Below are positions 43,458 to 52,226 of a stretch of DNA of 64,000 nt, one piece after another. Below the pieces are notes generated by a model. The model was not told the origin of the DNA. It saw only the letters and a program-made list of their open reading frames with translations, and did not search any database. The position numbers and the translations under genes are program-made. Where the stretch lies: contig JAWPMS010000001.1 of assembly GCA_033344795.1 (NCBI GenBank), positions 3,906,001 through 3,970,000 on the forward strand, written 5' to 3'. Origin of the DNA: SHLQ01 sp033344795 (lineage in GTDB: Bacteria > Actinomycetota > Acidimicrobiia > Acidimicrobiales > SHLQ01). Each line of letters opens with the position of its first letter. Position 1 is the first letter of the stretch.

Positions 43458-44044
43458 CAGTCTTCGGCCGATTCGAGGCGTACCAACTGCACGGGAGCAG
43501 CAATCCCTGGCACATGTTGCTCTCCGGCTGCAACCGCCCGGGTGTTGACCAACAGCGAGGTCATCATCGAACGCGGTGCGAGAATCTCGTCATCTCCCGC
43601 CAGGTCACTCAATCGGGACGCGAGGTTCACCGCTTGTCCGATGTGATCGTCTCCCTCAAAGAGGATCACATCACCCGACGCGACACCGGCTCGCAGTGGC
43701 ATCGACGTCATCTCTCGGTTGGCCTCGATCATGTCGACGACGGCTTCGATCACCGGTTCGGGTTCGACACCCACGATCATGGCTCCATCGCCAAGCCATT
43801 TTGCGATGCGAACGCCGTGCACCGATGCGAGGCGGCGAATGTTCCCGCGGATCTTTTCGAGAACGAGAACTGCGGCGGCATCACCCTCACGATCGGTGAA
43901 GGCGGTGAAACCGGACACGTCGATGAACGCGAAGGTCCTCTGCACTCGCGTCACTCCGCCTATGCGCACGACATCACTCACCCCGTGCACGCTACTCGGG
44001 GTGTCCGGTATTCGAGACTCCGAGACCGTCATCGTTTCGAGCAT
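43457..44044 (-). CDS. Class III adenylate/guanylate cyclase domain protein
   Basis: About 195 residues from the ATG at 44044; an ATG at 44032 is an alternative, and the frame is open further upstream into the divergent gene. It is a stand-alone cyclase domain. 'FAFIDVSGFTAFTDREGD' supplies the first metal Asp. 'RIAKWLGDGAMIVG' gives the substrate-selecting Lys and the second Asp. 'IGQAVNLASRLSDLA' gives the transition-state Asn and Arg. It therefore looks active, with Lys-Asp favouring adenylate. There is no membrane segment or sensor domain. Confidence 0.86.
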   Translation of the reverse strand: MLETMTVSESRIPDTPSSVHGVSDVVRIGGVTRVQRTFAFIDVSGFTAFTDREGDAAAVLVLEKIRGNIRRLASVHGVRIAKWLGDGAMIVGVEPEPVIEAVVDMIEANREMTSMPLRAGVASGDVILFEGDDHIGQAVNLASRLSDLAGDDEILAPRSMMTSLLVNTRAVAAGEQHVPGIAAPVQLVRLESAED

Positions 44045-44068
44045 CTCGTCCGCGTACGATGAGCGCTC

Positions 44069-44869
44069 GTGAAAGCGTTTGAACTCCTCGACAAATGGCC
44101 GTGTCCAAACGTGTCCGCCGCCGTCATCGACAGCAGTGGCACCATACGGACCCACGGTGACCCAACTCAGGTGTTTGCGCTTGCCTCGATCACCAAACTG
44201 TTCACCGCCGTAGCAGCCCACCTCGCTGTCGAAGAGGGAACGGTCGTGCTCGATGACGTCGTCGGCGATCACGGCACGACCATGGCCGATCTCTTGGGTC
44301 ACGCTTCTGGTTTGTCCCCCCAAGGAGACCGCGTCGATGAGCCGGGGCGTCGGCGGATCTACTCGAACGCCGGATATGAACTCGCTGCGGAAGTCATCTC
44401 GAAGAACGCAGAGATGGGGTTTGCCGACTACCTCGCCGAAGGGGTGTTCGCCCCCCTGGAAATGTCGTCCAGCCGCCTGCTCTCGAGCCCTGCCTTCGGC
44501 GCCACATCAACAGTGGGTGACCTGGGTCGGTTCATCCTCGGGATCAGAGGGCTGCTCGCTCCGCCAACGATCGAGTCAATGATCTCTCCCTATCTGCCCG
44601 AGCTGATAGGGGTTCTTCCCGGATATGGGCGACAGACGCCAAACACGTGGGGGCTTGGACCCGAAATCCGCTCCGAGAAATCTCCGCATTGGACCGGATC
44701 GCGCAACTCCGCGGGCACGTGGGGGCACTTTGGTGCCACGGGCACGTTCGTCTGGACCGACCCCGAGGTGGGAGCCTCGATGATCGTCCTGACGGATCGT
44801 GACTTCGGCGACTGGGCAATTCCGCTCTGGCCCGAAGCGAGTGATGCGGTCCTAGACGAGCTTGTCTGA
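44069..44869 (+). CDS. Serine hydrolase of the beta-lactamase/class C fold
   Basis: 266 residues from GTG at 44069. The SxxK catalytic motif is 'LASITKLFTA' near residue 40. The second motif is 'YSNAGYELAAEVI' (YxN) near 98. The third-motif area carries 'WGHFGATGTFVWTDPEVGAS', where the canonical K/HxG triad is replaced by HFG. No signal peptide is evident, so a cytosolic esterase or peptidase role is as likely as a penicillin-binding one. It is divergent from the cyclase with 24 bases between starts. Its 3' end overlaps lgt by 18 bases, tail to tail. Confidence 0.86.
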   Translation: MKAFELLDKWPCPNVSAAVIDSSGTIRTHGDPTQVFALASITKLFTAVAAHLAVEEGTVVLDDVVGDHGTTMADLLGHASGLSPQGDRVDEPGRRRIYSNAGYELAAEVISKNAEMGFADYLAEGVFAPLEMSSSRLLSSPAFGATSTVGDLGRFILGIRGLLAPPTIESMISPYLPELIGVLPGYGRQTPNTWGLGPEIRSEKSPHWTGSRNSAGTWGHFGATGTFVWTDPEVGASMIVLTDRDFGDWAIPLWPEASDAVLDELV

Positions 44870-45709
44870 GACCTGCTCGACATCTTCGACCGTCGGCGAC
44901 CCTTCGCCACGAGGCCAGAATATGACCGCGAGACCGCCGATGATCAGCGCGAGGCTCATCCAGATGTTGACTCGCAGGCCGGCGATCTCGTTCGCTGGAT
45001 CGATGCGAAGGCTCTCGACCCACCACCGGCCGATGCCGTACCCGATCAGGTAGACGGCGATGAGCCGTCCGCGGGGTAACCATCCTTTGCGGTCGACCCA
45101 CAAGATCACGCCGACAAGGCTGAAGTTCCAGAGACTCTCATAGAGAAAGGTCGGATGAAACGTGGGGACCGCGGCGTCGGTATTGCGAAATTCCAACGGC
45201 GCATGGTCTCGATCGATCTCCAGGCCCCACGCAACGTCGGTGGCTCGGCCGTAGAGCTCCTGGTTGAAGTAGTTGCCCCAGCGTCCGATTGCCTGCGCGA
45301 GCGGGAGCCCGGGGACGACTGCATCGAGGACCCCACGGAGATCCATGCCGCGGCTGCGAGCGACCCACAGGCCCACGACTACTCCGAGGAACATCCCGCC
45401 CGGGATGCCGAGGCCGCCTTCGCGAATGGCGAACAACTTCCAGAACGACTCACCCGAGAAGTTCTGCCAGTCGGTGACAACGTGGTAGATCCTCGCTCCG
45501 ATGACCCCTGCGGGGACGCCCCACAGGGCCAGTGTGCTGATGTCTTCGTCATTGCCGCCGCGCGCCGACCACCGGCGCTGCGACAACATGACTGCTGCAA
45601 CGACACCCAAGGCGATGAGCAACCCGTAGAAGGTGAAGGGGCCGATCGAGTTCGTCGACGGTGAGGGAATGGACGAGAGCACGTTGCGCACGTTAGCGCC
45701 AAACCCCAC
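44852..45709 (-). CDS. lgt: Prolipoprotein diacylglyceryl transferase
   Basis: A 285-residue, seven-helix membrane enzyme that attaches diacylglycerol to lipobox cysteines. The family signature 'AIGRWGNYFNQELYG' is intact, with 'GPFTFYGLLIALGVV' near the N-terminus and 'HPTFLYESLWNF' later. The start is GTG at 45709; a GTG at 45691 is also possible. Its substrates in this window include the ProX and L,D-transpeptidase lipoproteins. Confidence 0.95.
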   Translation of the reverse strand: MGFGANVRNVLSSIPSPSTNSIGPFTFYGLLIALGVVAAVMLSQRRWSARGGNDEDISTLALWGVPAGVIGARIYHVVTDWQNFSGESFWKLFAIREGGLGIPGGMFLGVVVGLWVARSRGMDLRGVLDAVVPGLPLAQAIGRWGNYFNQELYGRATDVAWGLEIDRDHAPLEFRNTDAAVPTFHPTFLYESLWNFSLVGVILWVDRKGWLPRGRLIAVYLIGYGIGRWWVESLRIDPANEIAGLRVNIWMSLALIIGGLAVIFWPRGEGSPTVEDVEQVSDKLV

Positions 45710-45742
45710 GTGACCGATCGCGTATTCCGTTGCTGAGTCGAA

Positions 45743-47539
45743 TCAGCTGAATTGCTCCACGCTCAACGCGAGCAGCGCATCTGCGCTCGCGAGAACCGCA
45801 GGGGCCTGCGCTGCCGCCTGCGGAAGCAGCTGTTCACAATAGAACGAGGCCGTGTGCAGTTTTGCGGCGAGTCGTGGATCGTCGTCTCCCGCAGCTATTC
45901 GGCGGTTTGCCGCGATCGCCTGCCACACGAGAGCCCAACCCCCGGTGTGTTGCCCAAGCATCGTGAGATAGGGCGTGGCACCAGCAAACGCATCGGCTGG
46001 TTCGCTGGCCAATCGTTCGAGCAATGCGGCGCTGGTCGCGCGCACGGAGTCGTTCGAGATGCGCAGCGCATGACCCATCTCCTCGATGGTGCCGCCCACG
46101 TCGATGGCCTCTGCGCACGTTCGTTCAATGTCGTCCAACAACTCGTTGAGGACTCGGCCGCCATCCATGGGCAATTTTCGCGTCACGAGGTCCAGTGCCT
46201 GGATGCCGTTCGTGCCTTCGTAGATGGGATTGATTCGAGCGTCACGATAGTGCTGAGCGACTCCGGTCTCTTCCACAAACCCCATGCCACCATGCACTTG
46301 GACTGCAATCGAGGTGAGCTCGACGCCCAGATCGGTACACCAACCCTTCGTGATCGGCGTCAGCAACGCAGCCCTCTCGCCACCCTTGACACGACCGTCG
46401 GGGTCCGAGTGGTGACCCTCGGCGTCGACGGCGGCGCCATCGAGAAAGGCCAACCCGCGCATGGCTTCGATATATGCCTTCATCGTCATCAGGTTTCGGC
46501 GGACATCGAGGTGTTCGATAATCGGCGATGACACGCCCGCTTCGGCTCCGAGGGCTCGACCCTGTTTGCGTTCCATGGCATACGCGAGTGCGTCCTGATA
46601 CGCCCGCTCAGCGATCGCAAGACCCTGCATTCCCACCGAGAGACGAGCGTTGTTCATCATCGTGAACATGTAGGACATGCCGCGGTTTTCCTCGCCGATC
46701 AAGTAACCGACGGCGCCCCCCTCGTCACCGAACTGCAGCACGCACGTGGGACTCCCATGGATACCGAGTTTGTGCTCGATGGAGCTACATGACACGTCGT
46801 TGCGGACGCCCGGCTTCCCCTCGTCGTCGAGCAAGAACTTCGGGACGATGAACGTCGAGATTCCCCGTGTTCCCACAGGCGCGTCCGGCGTCCGCGCAAG
46901 CACCAAATGCACGATGTTGTCCACCATGTCGTGCTCGCCGTAGGTGATGAATATCTTCTGGCCCGAGATCAGATAGGTGCCGTCGTCTTGGCGGACTGCC
47001 TTCGAGCGCAGCGCTCCGACATCGGACCCCGCGTCAGGTTCGGTCAAGTTCATCGTTGCACTCCACTCGCCACTGACAAGCGGGCGAAGCCAGGTCTCCT
47101 TCTGTTCCTCATCGGAGTGTTCACTGAGAAGATCGATGGCCCCCTGAGTCAGGAGGGGGCACAGTGCAAACGACATGCACGCCGAATTGAGCATCTCCTG
47201 AAGCGCCAGCGCGATCACCCAGGGGAAACCTCCCCCACCATGTGCAGGGTCGAACGGCACCGACTGCCATCCGGCAGCGACATACGCCTCGTATGCCTCG
47301 ACGAACCCATCGGGCGTCTTCACCGAGCCGTCCTCGGCGCGCACGCTTCCCTGCTGGTCGGAATTCGTGTTCAGCGGCGCGATGGTCTCCTCGATGAAAC
47401 GCGCCGCCTCAGCGAGGACCGGTTCGACGAGTGCGCTGTCAAAGTCAGCGAAATCGTCGTAGCCAGCGATGTTCTCGACCCCAGCAAGCTCTTCGAGAAC
47501 GAACTGGATATCCCAAAGTGGAGCAGAGTAGTCAGCCAT
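45743..47539 (-). CDS. Acyl-CoA dehydrogenase, long (about 600-residue) class
   Basis: A 598-residue FAD enzyme for the first step of beta-oxidation. The core contains 'GEWSATMNLTEPDAGSDVGA' and 'YLISGQKIFITYGEHD' for FAD/substrate binding, and 'MNNARLSVGMQGLAIAERAY'. The catalytic-base region 'INPIYEGTNGIQALDLV' carries the Glu of the YEGT motif. The C-terminal extension of about 150 residues is typical of the FadE5-like class. It stands alone without electron-transfer or thiolase partners. Confidence 0.93.
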   Translation of the reverse strand: MADYSAPLWDIQFVLEELAGVENIAGYDDFADFDSALVEPVLAEAARFIEETIAPLNTNSDQQGSVRAEDGSVKTPDGFVEAYEAYVAAGWQSVPFDPAHGGGGFPWVIALALQEMLNSACMSFALCPLLTQGAIDLLSEHSDEEQKETWLRPLVSGEWSATMNLTEPDAGSDVGALRSKAVRQDDGTYLISGQKIFITYGEHDMVDNIVHLVLARTPDAPVGTRGISTFIVPKFLLDDEGKPGVRNDVSCSSIEHKLGIHGSPTCVLQFGDEGGAVGYLIGEENRGMSYMFTMMNNARLSVGMQGLAIAERAYQDALAYAMERKQGRALGAEAGVSSPIIEHLDVRRNLMTMKAYIEAMRGLAFLDGAAVDAEGHHSDPDGRVKGGERAALLTPITKGWCTDLGVELTSIAVQVHGGMGFVEETGVAQHYRDARINPIYEGTNGIQALDLVTRKLPMDGGRVLNELLDDIERTCAEAIDVGGTIEEMGHALRISNDSVRATSAALLERLASEPADAFAGATPYLTMLGQHTGGWALVWQAIAANRRIAAGDDDPRLAAKLHTASFYCEQLLPQAAAQAPAVLASADALLALSVEQFS

Positions 47540-47617
47540 ACAGCGTCCTCACAAAGGTAGGTCATCAAATAGTTGGATGTCCTAGTATATCGGTCCGGCA
47601 GAGCTGCGCTGGAGCGA

Positions 47618-48568
47618 TCAGCGATCGGTTTTGGACCGAATCCAACGAAAGGCACGCGTGAAGAGCTGTGGTTCCGTCCAGTTGTCCGCTGGACCTCGCC
47701 GCAGGGCAAGGCCAGCGTTCAGCTCGGCCCCAAGAACGAGTCCAATCGCCAGCAGATACAGCCAGAGCTGAATGGTGATCGCCGTACCGATGACTCCAAA
47801 AACGGCGTTCGTGTCGCTGCTCAATGTCCGAAGGTAGACACTGAAGAGAACGGTCGAGACCAACCAGAGCAGAGCAGAGAAGGCCGCACCCGGCACCTCG
47901 CCTCGCCATGAGGCGCGTCGGTTGGGGGCAACGTGAAAGATCGTGGCGGCCCAAAGAATCAGGATCGCCGCGGCCGTCGGGTATCGAAACCAGCGCCACA
48001 ACCAACCGAGCACCCCTCCGATAAACCCGTCGCCGAGGAAGTCTTCTCGCCCGAGCAACGGCCCGATCACCAGCCCGGCAAGCGTGAGCGATCCAACGAT
48101 GATGGTGCCGATGGCCAACGCCAAACCCACCAATTGGGTACCAACCCAACCGCGGGTGTTGTGGTGCCCGTATGCAACGTCGAGCGCTCGCACCACGGCG
48201 GCGAAACCTCGGGACGCCGTGTAGATGGTGGCGAGGACACCGACGGTCAGCGCTGACGTCGAGGCACCAGCGAACAGCGACCCAACGGCCTCTGTCACGC
48301 CCCCGTCTGCGCCGAACAACGCCGACGCCCATTCGGTGAGCTGTTCCTCGACGTCGGACGCCAGATTGTTTCCGAGCACGTTGCCCAGCGAGCCAAGAGC
48401 AGACGATGACACGAGGAGCAGTGGGAAGAGGCTCAGCAACGCAAAGAAGCCAATCTCTGCGGCGAGCCCACTGACACGATCGTCGTGCCATTGTCGATAC
48501 AGATGATGAATCATCCAGCGAAGGGTCACCCGAGGCGGACGACCGGCTGGATCGTTGTCGGACTCCAT
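47618..48568 (-). CDS. YihY/BrkB-family inner-membrane protein
   Basis: 316 residues with six hydrophobic helices. The conserved N-terminal motif is 'DRVSGLAAEIGFFALLSLFP'. Later family blocks are 'IYTASRGFAAVVRALDVAYG' and 'WRGEVPGAAFSALLWLVSTV'. Members are broadly conserved membrane proteins of unclear function, formerly annotated as RNase BN or virulence factor BrkB. It starts at 48568 and lies 78 bases from the acyl-CoA dehydrogenase. Confidence 0.9.
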   Translation of the reverse strand: MESDNDPAGRPPRVTLRWMIHHLYRQWHDDRVSGLAAEIGFFALLSLFPLLLVSSSALGSLGNVLGNNLASDVEEQLTEWASALFGADGGVTEAVGSLFAGASTSALTVGVLATIYTASRGFAAVVRALDVAYGHHNTRGWVGTQLVGLALAIGTIIVGSLTLAGLVIGPLLGREDFLGDGFIGGVLGWLWRWFRYPTAAAILILWAATIFHVAPNRRASWRGEVPGAAFSALLWLVSTVLFSVYLRTLSSDTNAVFGVIGTAITIQLWLYLLAIGLVLGAELNAGLALRRGPADNWTEPQLFTRAFRWIRSKTDR

Positions 48569-48653
48569 GGCGCTACCAGCATGACCGCAAACCGGCCGCT
48601 CGGGGTGTACCTGCGGAGCAGGATCGTCGGAACCGAAGGCGCCGACGCGATCA

Positions 48654-49202
48654 TCAGTGACGCAGCGGGAAGCGCCGTCGTGCGTTCGCGACCATCGCCA
48701 CCTCGTCGGTGTTCGTCAGATCGAGCACATCGGAGAATTCGACATCGTCTGGTCTGCCATGTCCGCTGTCTCCCTCGAGGTGAGAAAGCAACGAAACCAC
48801 TCGCCGTTCGTCCTCAGGAACCACAAATGTCACATGAACGGGAGCTCTCACCGCTTCGATGCGGCGCGAGTAGTCGCGCACCGAAGGAGTCGTTCGCAGG
48901 TGCACCGCAGTCGGTGCCTCGAGCGGTCCGTGCGCGAGCACGTATTCCTGTGTCGCTACGAGTGTGCTGACCCGGTCTTCGGTGAAGGAGCGCGCCGCAT
49001 TTTCGTTTGCCACATCGGTTGCGACGAGCACCGGTACGCCAGACAAGGTCAGTCGTTCTGCAAAATCGTTCGCCTCGCGCGCCGAGTTCGTGACCAGGAC
49101 GATTCGGCCGGTCTCGCTCACCAGACGGAGAAGATGTCCTTCTCGGTCCGAACGAGATACATGCCAGAAGTACCCGCCAGGATGTACGTTCTTTAGTGTC
49201 AT
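48654..49202 (-). CDS. Stand-alone helicase C-terminal-domain-like protein
   Basis: 182 residues from ATG 49202. The body reads like the second RecA domain of DEAD-box helicases: 'RIVLVTNSAREANDFAERL' (motif IV area), 'DRVSTLVATQEYVLAHGPLE' (motif V area), and 'AVHLRTTPSVRDYSRRIEAV' where Y-x-R-R-I parallels the Y-x-HRxGR motif VI. Its C-terminus 'ANARRRFPLRH' is basic. It has no first RecA domain, Walker A or DEAD motif, so it cannot be a helicase alone. It may regulate or pair with another helicase. The assignment is from pattern and moderately secure. Confidence 0.68.
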   Translation of the reverse strand: MTLKNVHPGGYFWHVSRSDREGHLLRLVSETGRIVLVTNSAREANDFAERLTLSGVPVLVATDVANENAARSFTEDRVSTLVATQEYVLAHGPLEAPTAVHLRTTPSVRDYSRRIEAVRAPVHVTFVVPEDERRVVSLLSHLEGDSGHGRPDDVEFSDVLDLTNTDEVAMVANARRRFPLRH

Positions 49203-49371
49203 AGTTGGTTATTCCGCCGTGCTCATGTCACGCCCACATTCTGTGACGGCTCACGTCGAAACTGTAACACAGCTTGTCACACTATTGCGGTTTCATGACG
49301 TGATGTTTTCAACATCGGCAAGTACGAAACCAACATGAGCGTTCGTCATCGAGGAAGCGCGCCAGCAAGCA
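49203..49371. other. AT-richer intergenic region upstream of the helicase-C-like gene
   Basis: 169 bases without a credible gene, clearly richer in A/T than its surroundings ('TGATGTTTTCAACATCGGCA', 'AACTGTAACACAGCTTGTCA'). It probably holds the promoter of the minus-strand gene starting at 49202. TGTAACACAGCTTGTCACA is an imperfect dyad that could be an operator. The L,D-transpeptidase gene ends just upstream on the same strand. Confidence 0.4.
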
Positions 49372-50223
49372 TCACGCGCTGATGATTACCGGTGCACCGA
49401 GCGGAACATTCTCCGCCAAGAAGTTGATGACCTCATTCGGGATTCGAATACAGCCATTGGAACGGGCCTGGCCAACCTGGTCAGGACGTGTTGTCCCATG
49501 AATGGCGATGACTGGAATCCCGCCGTTGAATGTTTCGTGCACCTCGGAATACGCCGAAAGTGCGAGCGCCCACGGCCCGAGAAAGGACTCCGACGGCGGG
49601 TTCACGCGTTTGGCGGCGATCGAGAAGGTGCCAAGTGGCGTCGGTGTTGCCGCAGACCCGATCACCGCCTCGGTTTCGGCGATCACCTCTTCCCCGTCGT
49701 ACACCGTGACGAGCCGAGCGGTCAGATCAACTTCGGCTCGCACGCGAGTTCCGGCGATGTCGTAACCATCGGTTCGGATCCAACCCTCTTGGCCATTGGG
49801 TCGAACCGGGAGTTGGACCTTCACCCATTCGTCGCCCGGGTTTCCCTCCGTGACCATCAGCGTCAGCGGGCCACCAAACTGGTGCGGGTTGGGCACCAGA
49901 AACTCGAGGCCAATTGGTGATCCGTCCGGAACGTCGTACGCCACGAGATAAGGAACTTCCGGCCTGGCCGTGGCCACCCACGTGCGCAGGGGGTCCGGCG
50001 GAATCGTCGATGTAGTGGTCGTCGTCGAGGTCGTCGTGGGAGGTGCGGTCGTCGTGGTCGGTACTGCCGTAGTGGTCGTGGACGTCGTCGTCGCCACGTC
50101 ATCGGCAAGCGCAAGCGAATCGGGCATGTCGTCGCCGCCTCCACATGCCGCAAGCGCCATCGCGATCACCACAAGCGCGATCGCTCGCACCCTGCCTGCC
50201 TCGCTGGTCCACACACGTCCCAT
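49372..50223 (-). CDS. Lipoprotein L,D-transpeptidase (YkuD)
   Basis: 283 residues. The signal peptide ends in a lipobox ('MALAACGGG'), predicting an Lgt substrate. A Thr/Pro-rich linker of about 35 residues (positions about 49995-50100) follows, then an SH3-like region ('GWIRTDGYDIAGTRV') and a YkuD domain. The catalytic motif 'HGTTRPDQVGQARSNGCIRI' contains the His, Ser, Cys and Arg of the HxxxxxxxxxxxxSxGCxR pattern. It cross-links peptidoglycan by 3-3 bonds or anchors proteins to the wall from the outer face of the membrane. Confidence 0.93.
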   Translation of the reverse strand: MGRVWTSEAGRVRAIALVVIAMALAACGGGDDMPDSLALADDVATTTSTTTTAVPTTTTAPPTTTSTTTTTSTIPPDPLRTWVATARPEVPYLVAYDVPDGSPIGLEFLVPNPHQFGGPLTLMVTEGNPGDEWVKVQLPVRPNGQEGWIRTDGYDIAGTRVRAEVDLTARLVTVYDGEEVIAETEAVIGSAATPTPLGTFSIAAKRVNPPSESFLGPWALALSAYSEVHETFNGGIPVIAIHGTTRPDQVGQARSNGCIRIPNEVINFLAENVPLGAPVIISA

Positions 50224-50287
50224 GAGGTCGATATCGGCAGCGGTGCAAACGAACTGAACGAGTCATACGAACTGGGGAGCCTCTAGC

Positions 50288-51118
50288 GTGGTGACCGTGG
50301 CTGCATCGCTCGTCCCGCTCGCACCTGGCGTGTACACATGGCTCCACGACGAGACGAATCATGCGCACACCAACAGCGGCATTGTCGTCGCTGAGGACGG
50401 TCTGACCGTCATCGATCCGGGGCTTGCGCCCAGTGCGTCCGACGAGCTCGCGAATGCACTTCGCGAGTTGACTCCGCTGCCGGTCAAAAGAGTCGTCCTT
50501 TCTGGATCTCACATCGATCTGGTCGGTGGGAGCACGTCGTTTCCTTTGGCTGCCGTGTACGGGTCGCCGCAAACGTCCGCGCACCTCGACCAAGAGCCCA
50601 ACCCCGACGTGTGGAAACGGCTCTATCCATCTCACCAAGATGAATTCGACGAGCTGATGACTCGCCCGGTGACCCACACCGTCACGGAAGCGGCACATCT
50701 TTGCGCTGCGAGCATCGTGGTTCCGACCGGCGGGCTCCAGTTCGAGAACCTTGCGGTTCAGGTTCCGGGAGCGAACGTCGTCTTCGCAGGTGGAGTTGCT
50801 TCGTTCGGCACCGTGCCGCTTGGCTACGAAGCAGACGTTCCTGCGTGGATCACCGCACTCGATGTACTTGCGGGATGGGGCGAGTTGTTCGTTCCGTCAC
50901 ACGGCCAGATCGGCGGTGTCGAGGAACTCGTCGAACTACGCAACTACCTCGAGGCATGTCTGGCCGCACAAGGCTCGATGTCACAAATGGCCGACGGCCC
51001 ATGGACCTCCTGGAGTGATCAACATTTCACCCCCATCAATGTCGAGCGAGCCAAGATGCTCACCGACGGTGACCCCTCACCTCCACCGAGCTTGTTGGCT
51101 CTACTCGGGATGACGTGA
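50288..51118 (+). CDS. Metallo-beta-lactamase-fold protein with degraded metal site
   Basis: 276 residues, probably from one of three clustered GTGs (50288, 50291, 50297). The N-terminus 'GIVVAEDGLTVIDPGLAP' matches the MBL-fold opening strands. The expected THxHxDHxGG motif instead reads 'LSGSHIDLVGG', losing the first and third histidines. Later 'VVFAGGVASFGTVPLG' and 'LFVPSHGQIGG' correspond to the remaining metal positions (Asp replaced by Gly in the first). Hydrolase activity by the usual di-zinc mechanism looks unlikely. It overlaps terC by 18 bases tail to tail. Confidence 0.74.
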   Translation: MVTVAASLVPLAPGVYTWLHDETNHAHTNSGIVVAEDGLTVIDPGLAPSASDELANALRELTPLPVKRVVLSGSHIDLVGGSTSFPLAAVYGSPQTSAHLDQEPNPDVWKRLYPSHQDEFDELMTRPVTHTVTEAAHLCAASIVVPTGGLQFENLAVQVPGANVVFAGGVASFGTVPLGYEADVPAWITALDVLAGWGELFVPSHGQIGGVEELVELRNYLEACLAAQGSMSQMADGPWTSWSDQHFTPINVERAKMLTDGDPSPPPSLLALLGMT

Positions 51119-52096
51119 CGACTCCGCTTTCTCGGCAGCGAGCTCGACCTGTTTCGCCTTCCAGATGCTGAAGATCACCGCCAGCACCAAGATGACCCCG
51201 ATGATGCCGAGCGAGATGCCGATGTCGATGTGGGTCCATGGGGTCAGAATCAACTTGATGCCCACGAACAGCAGAATCGCTCCGAGCGCGTGGGAGAGGT
51301 AATGGAATCGCTCGCGTGCATCGGCCAAGAGGAAATACATGGCTCGTAGGCCCATGATCGCAAAGGCGTTTGCGGCGATCAGGATGTAGGGATCATTGGC
51401 CACTCCGAACGAAGCCGGAACTGAATCGACGGCAAACACCACATCGGTGAATTCGACGACCACCAAGGCTGCGAACAACGGGGTCGCAGCTCGGCGACCG
51501 TTCACCATCGTGAAGAACTTCTGTCCATCGAGTTCTTCAGTCACCGGCATGAACCGCTTCAGCAGGCCAAGGCCCGCGGTCGACGTGTTCTCTCCCTCGT
51601 CCTCTCGATGACGAATGATGCGAATACCGGTCCACACCAAGAACAGGCCAAAAAAGACAAGCACACCGACGAACCTCTCGACGAGCGCAGACCCGAGGAG
51701 GATGAAGATCGCTCGCAAGGTGAGCGCCCCAAAGATTCCCCAGAACAGGACCCGGTGCTGATACTTCAGCGGGATCTTCATCGTCGAGAACAGCAGTGCC
51801 CAGACGAACACGTTGTCGACACTGAGCGACTTCTCGGTGATGTACACCCCCAAGTACTCGCCACCAGCCGTGCCACCGAACTGCACGAACATGAAGACGC
51901 CAAAGATCAGCGAGCAGACCACCCAAAAGATGGATTCGATACCCGCCTCGCGAAACGTTGGCGCGTGAGCGTGTCGATGACGCCACAGGTCGAGGCCGAG
52001 CAGAACGACCACACAAACGCCGAGGACCACCCATGCCCAGACCGGCACATCGATGTCGATGAAGTTCTCGTCGGACGCTTCGGTTGCGAGGAGCAC
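51101..52096 (-). CDS. TerC-family integral membrane protein
   Basis: 331 residues and eight to nine hydrophobic helices. The family-defining blocks are 'LSVDNVFVWALLFS', 'VVEFTDVVFAVDSVPASFGV' and 'YILIAANAFAIMGLRAMYFL'. The acidic residues in the membrane (VDN, EFTD, AVDS) are thought to bind metal. TerC proteins are linked to tellurite resistance and, in better studied cases, to Mn2+ export. I see no yybP-ykoY riboswitch consensus in the 130 bases upstream. Confidence 0.92.
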   Translation of the reverse strand: MLLATEASDENFIDIDVPVWAWVVLGVCVVVLLGLDLWRHRHAHAPTFREAGIESIFWVVCSLIFGVFMFVQFGGTAGGEYLGVYITEKSLSVDNVFVWALLFSTMKIPLKYQHRVLFWGIFGALTLRAIFILLGSALVERFVGVLVFFGLFLVWTGIRIIRHREDEGENTSTAGLGLLKRFMPVTEELDGQKFFTMVNGRRAATPLFAALVVVEFTDVVFAVDSVPASFGVANDPYILIAANAFAIMGLRAMYFLLADARERFHYLSHALGAILLFVGIKLILTPWTHIDIGISLGIIGVILVLAVIFSIWKAKQVELAAEKAESSRHPE

Positions 52097-52138
52097 TAGG
52101 GCAGCATACGACGTCGAAACGCCTGCGTCGGGACAGAA

Positions 52139-52171
52139 CGCAAACGGGGCAAGTCCTTGCGGACCTGCCCC
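52139..52171 (-). terminator. Terminator of the proVWX operon
   Basis: GGGGCAAGTCC (52146-52156) pairs with GGACCTGCCCC (52161-52171) around a 4-base loop, with one mismatch. A short T-containing tail follows on the minus strand. It lies 56 bases after the proX stop and before terC. A second perfect 7-bp hairpin (52193-52209) stands between it and proX. Confidence 0.7.
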
Positions 52172-52192
52172 GAAAGCATTACTCAGATTGTC

Positions 52193-52209
52193 GATCGCCC
52201 GAGGCGATC
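52193..52209 (-). other. Small perfect hairpin just after proX
   Basis: GATCGCC and GGCGATC form a 7-bp stem with a 3-base loop, 18 bases beyond the proX stop. It may stabilise the mRNA 3' end ahead of the main terminator. Confidence 0.5.
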
Positions 52210-52226
52210 AGTGTGATGGAGTCAGC

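Noticed and set aside
52097..52226. yybP-ykoY manganese riboswitch before terC
   Set aside because: I could not find the conserved loops. The region is explained by the proX terminator hairpins.
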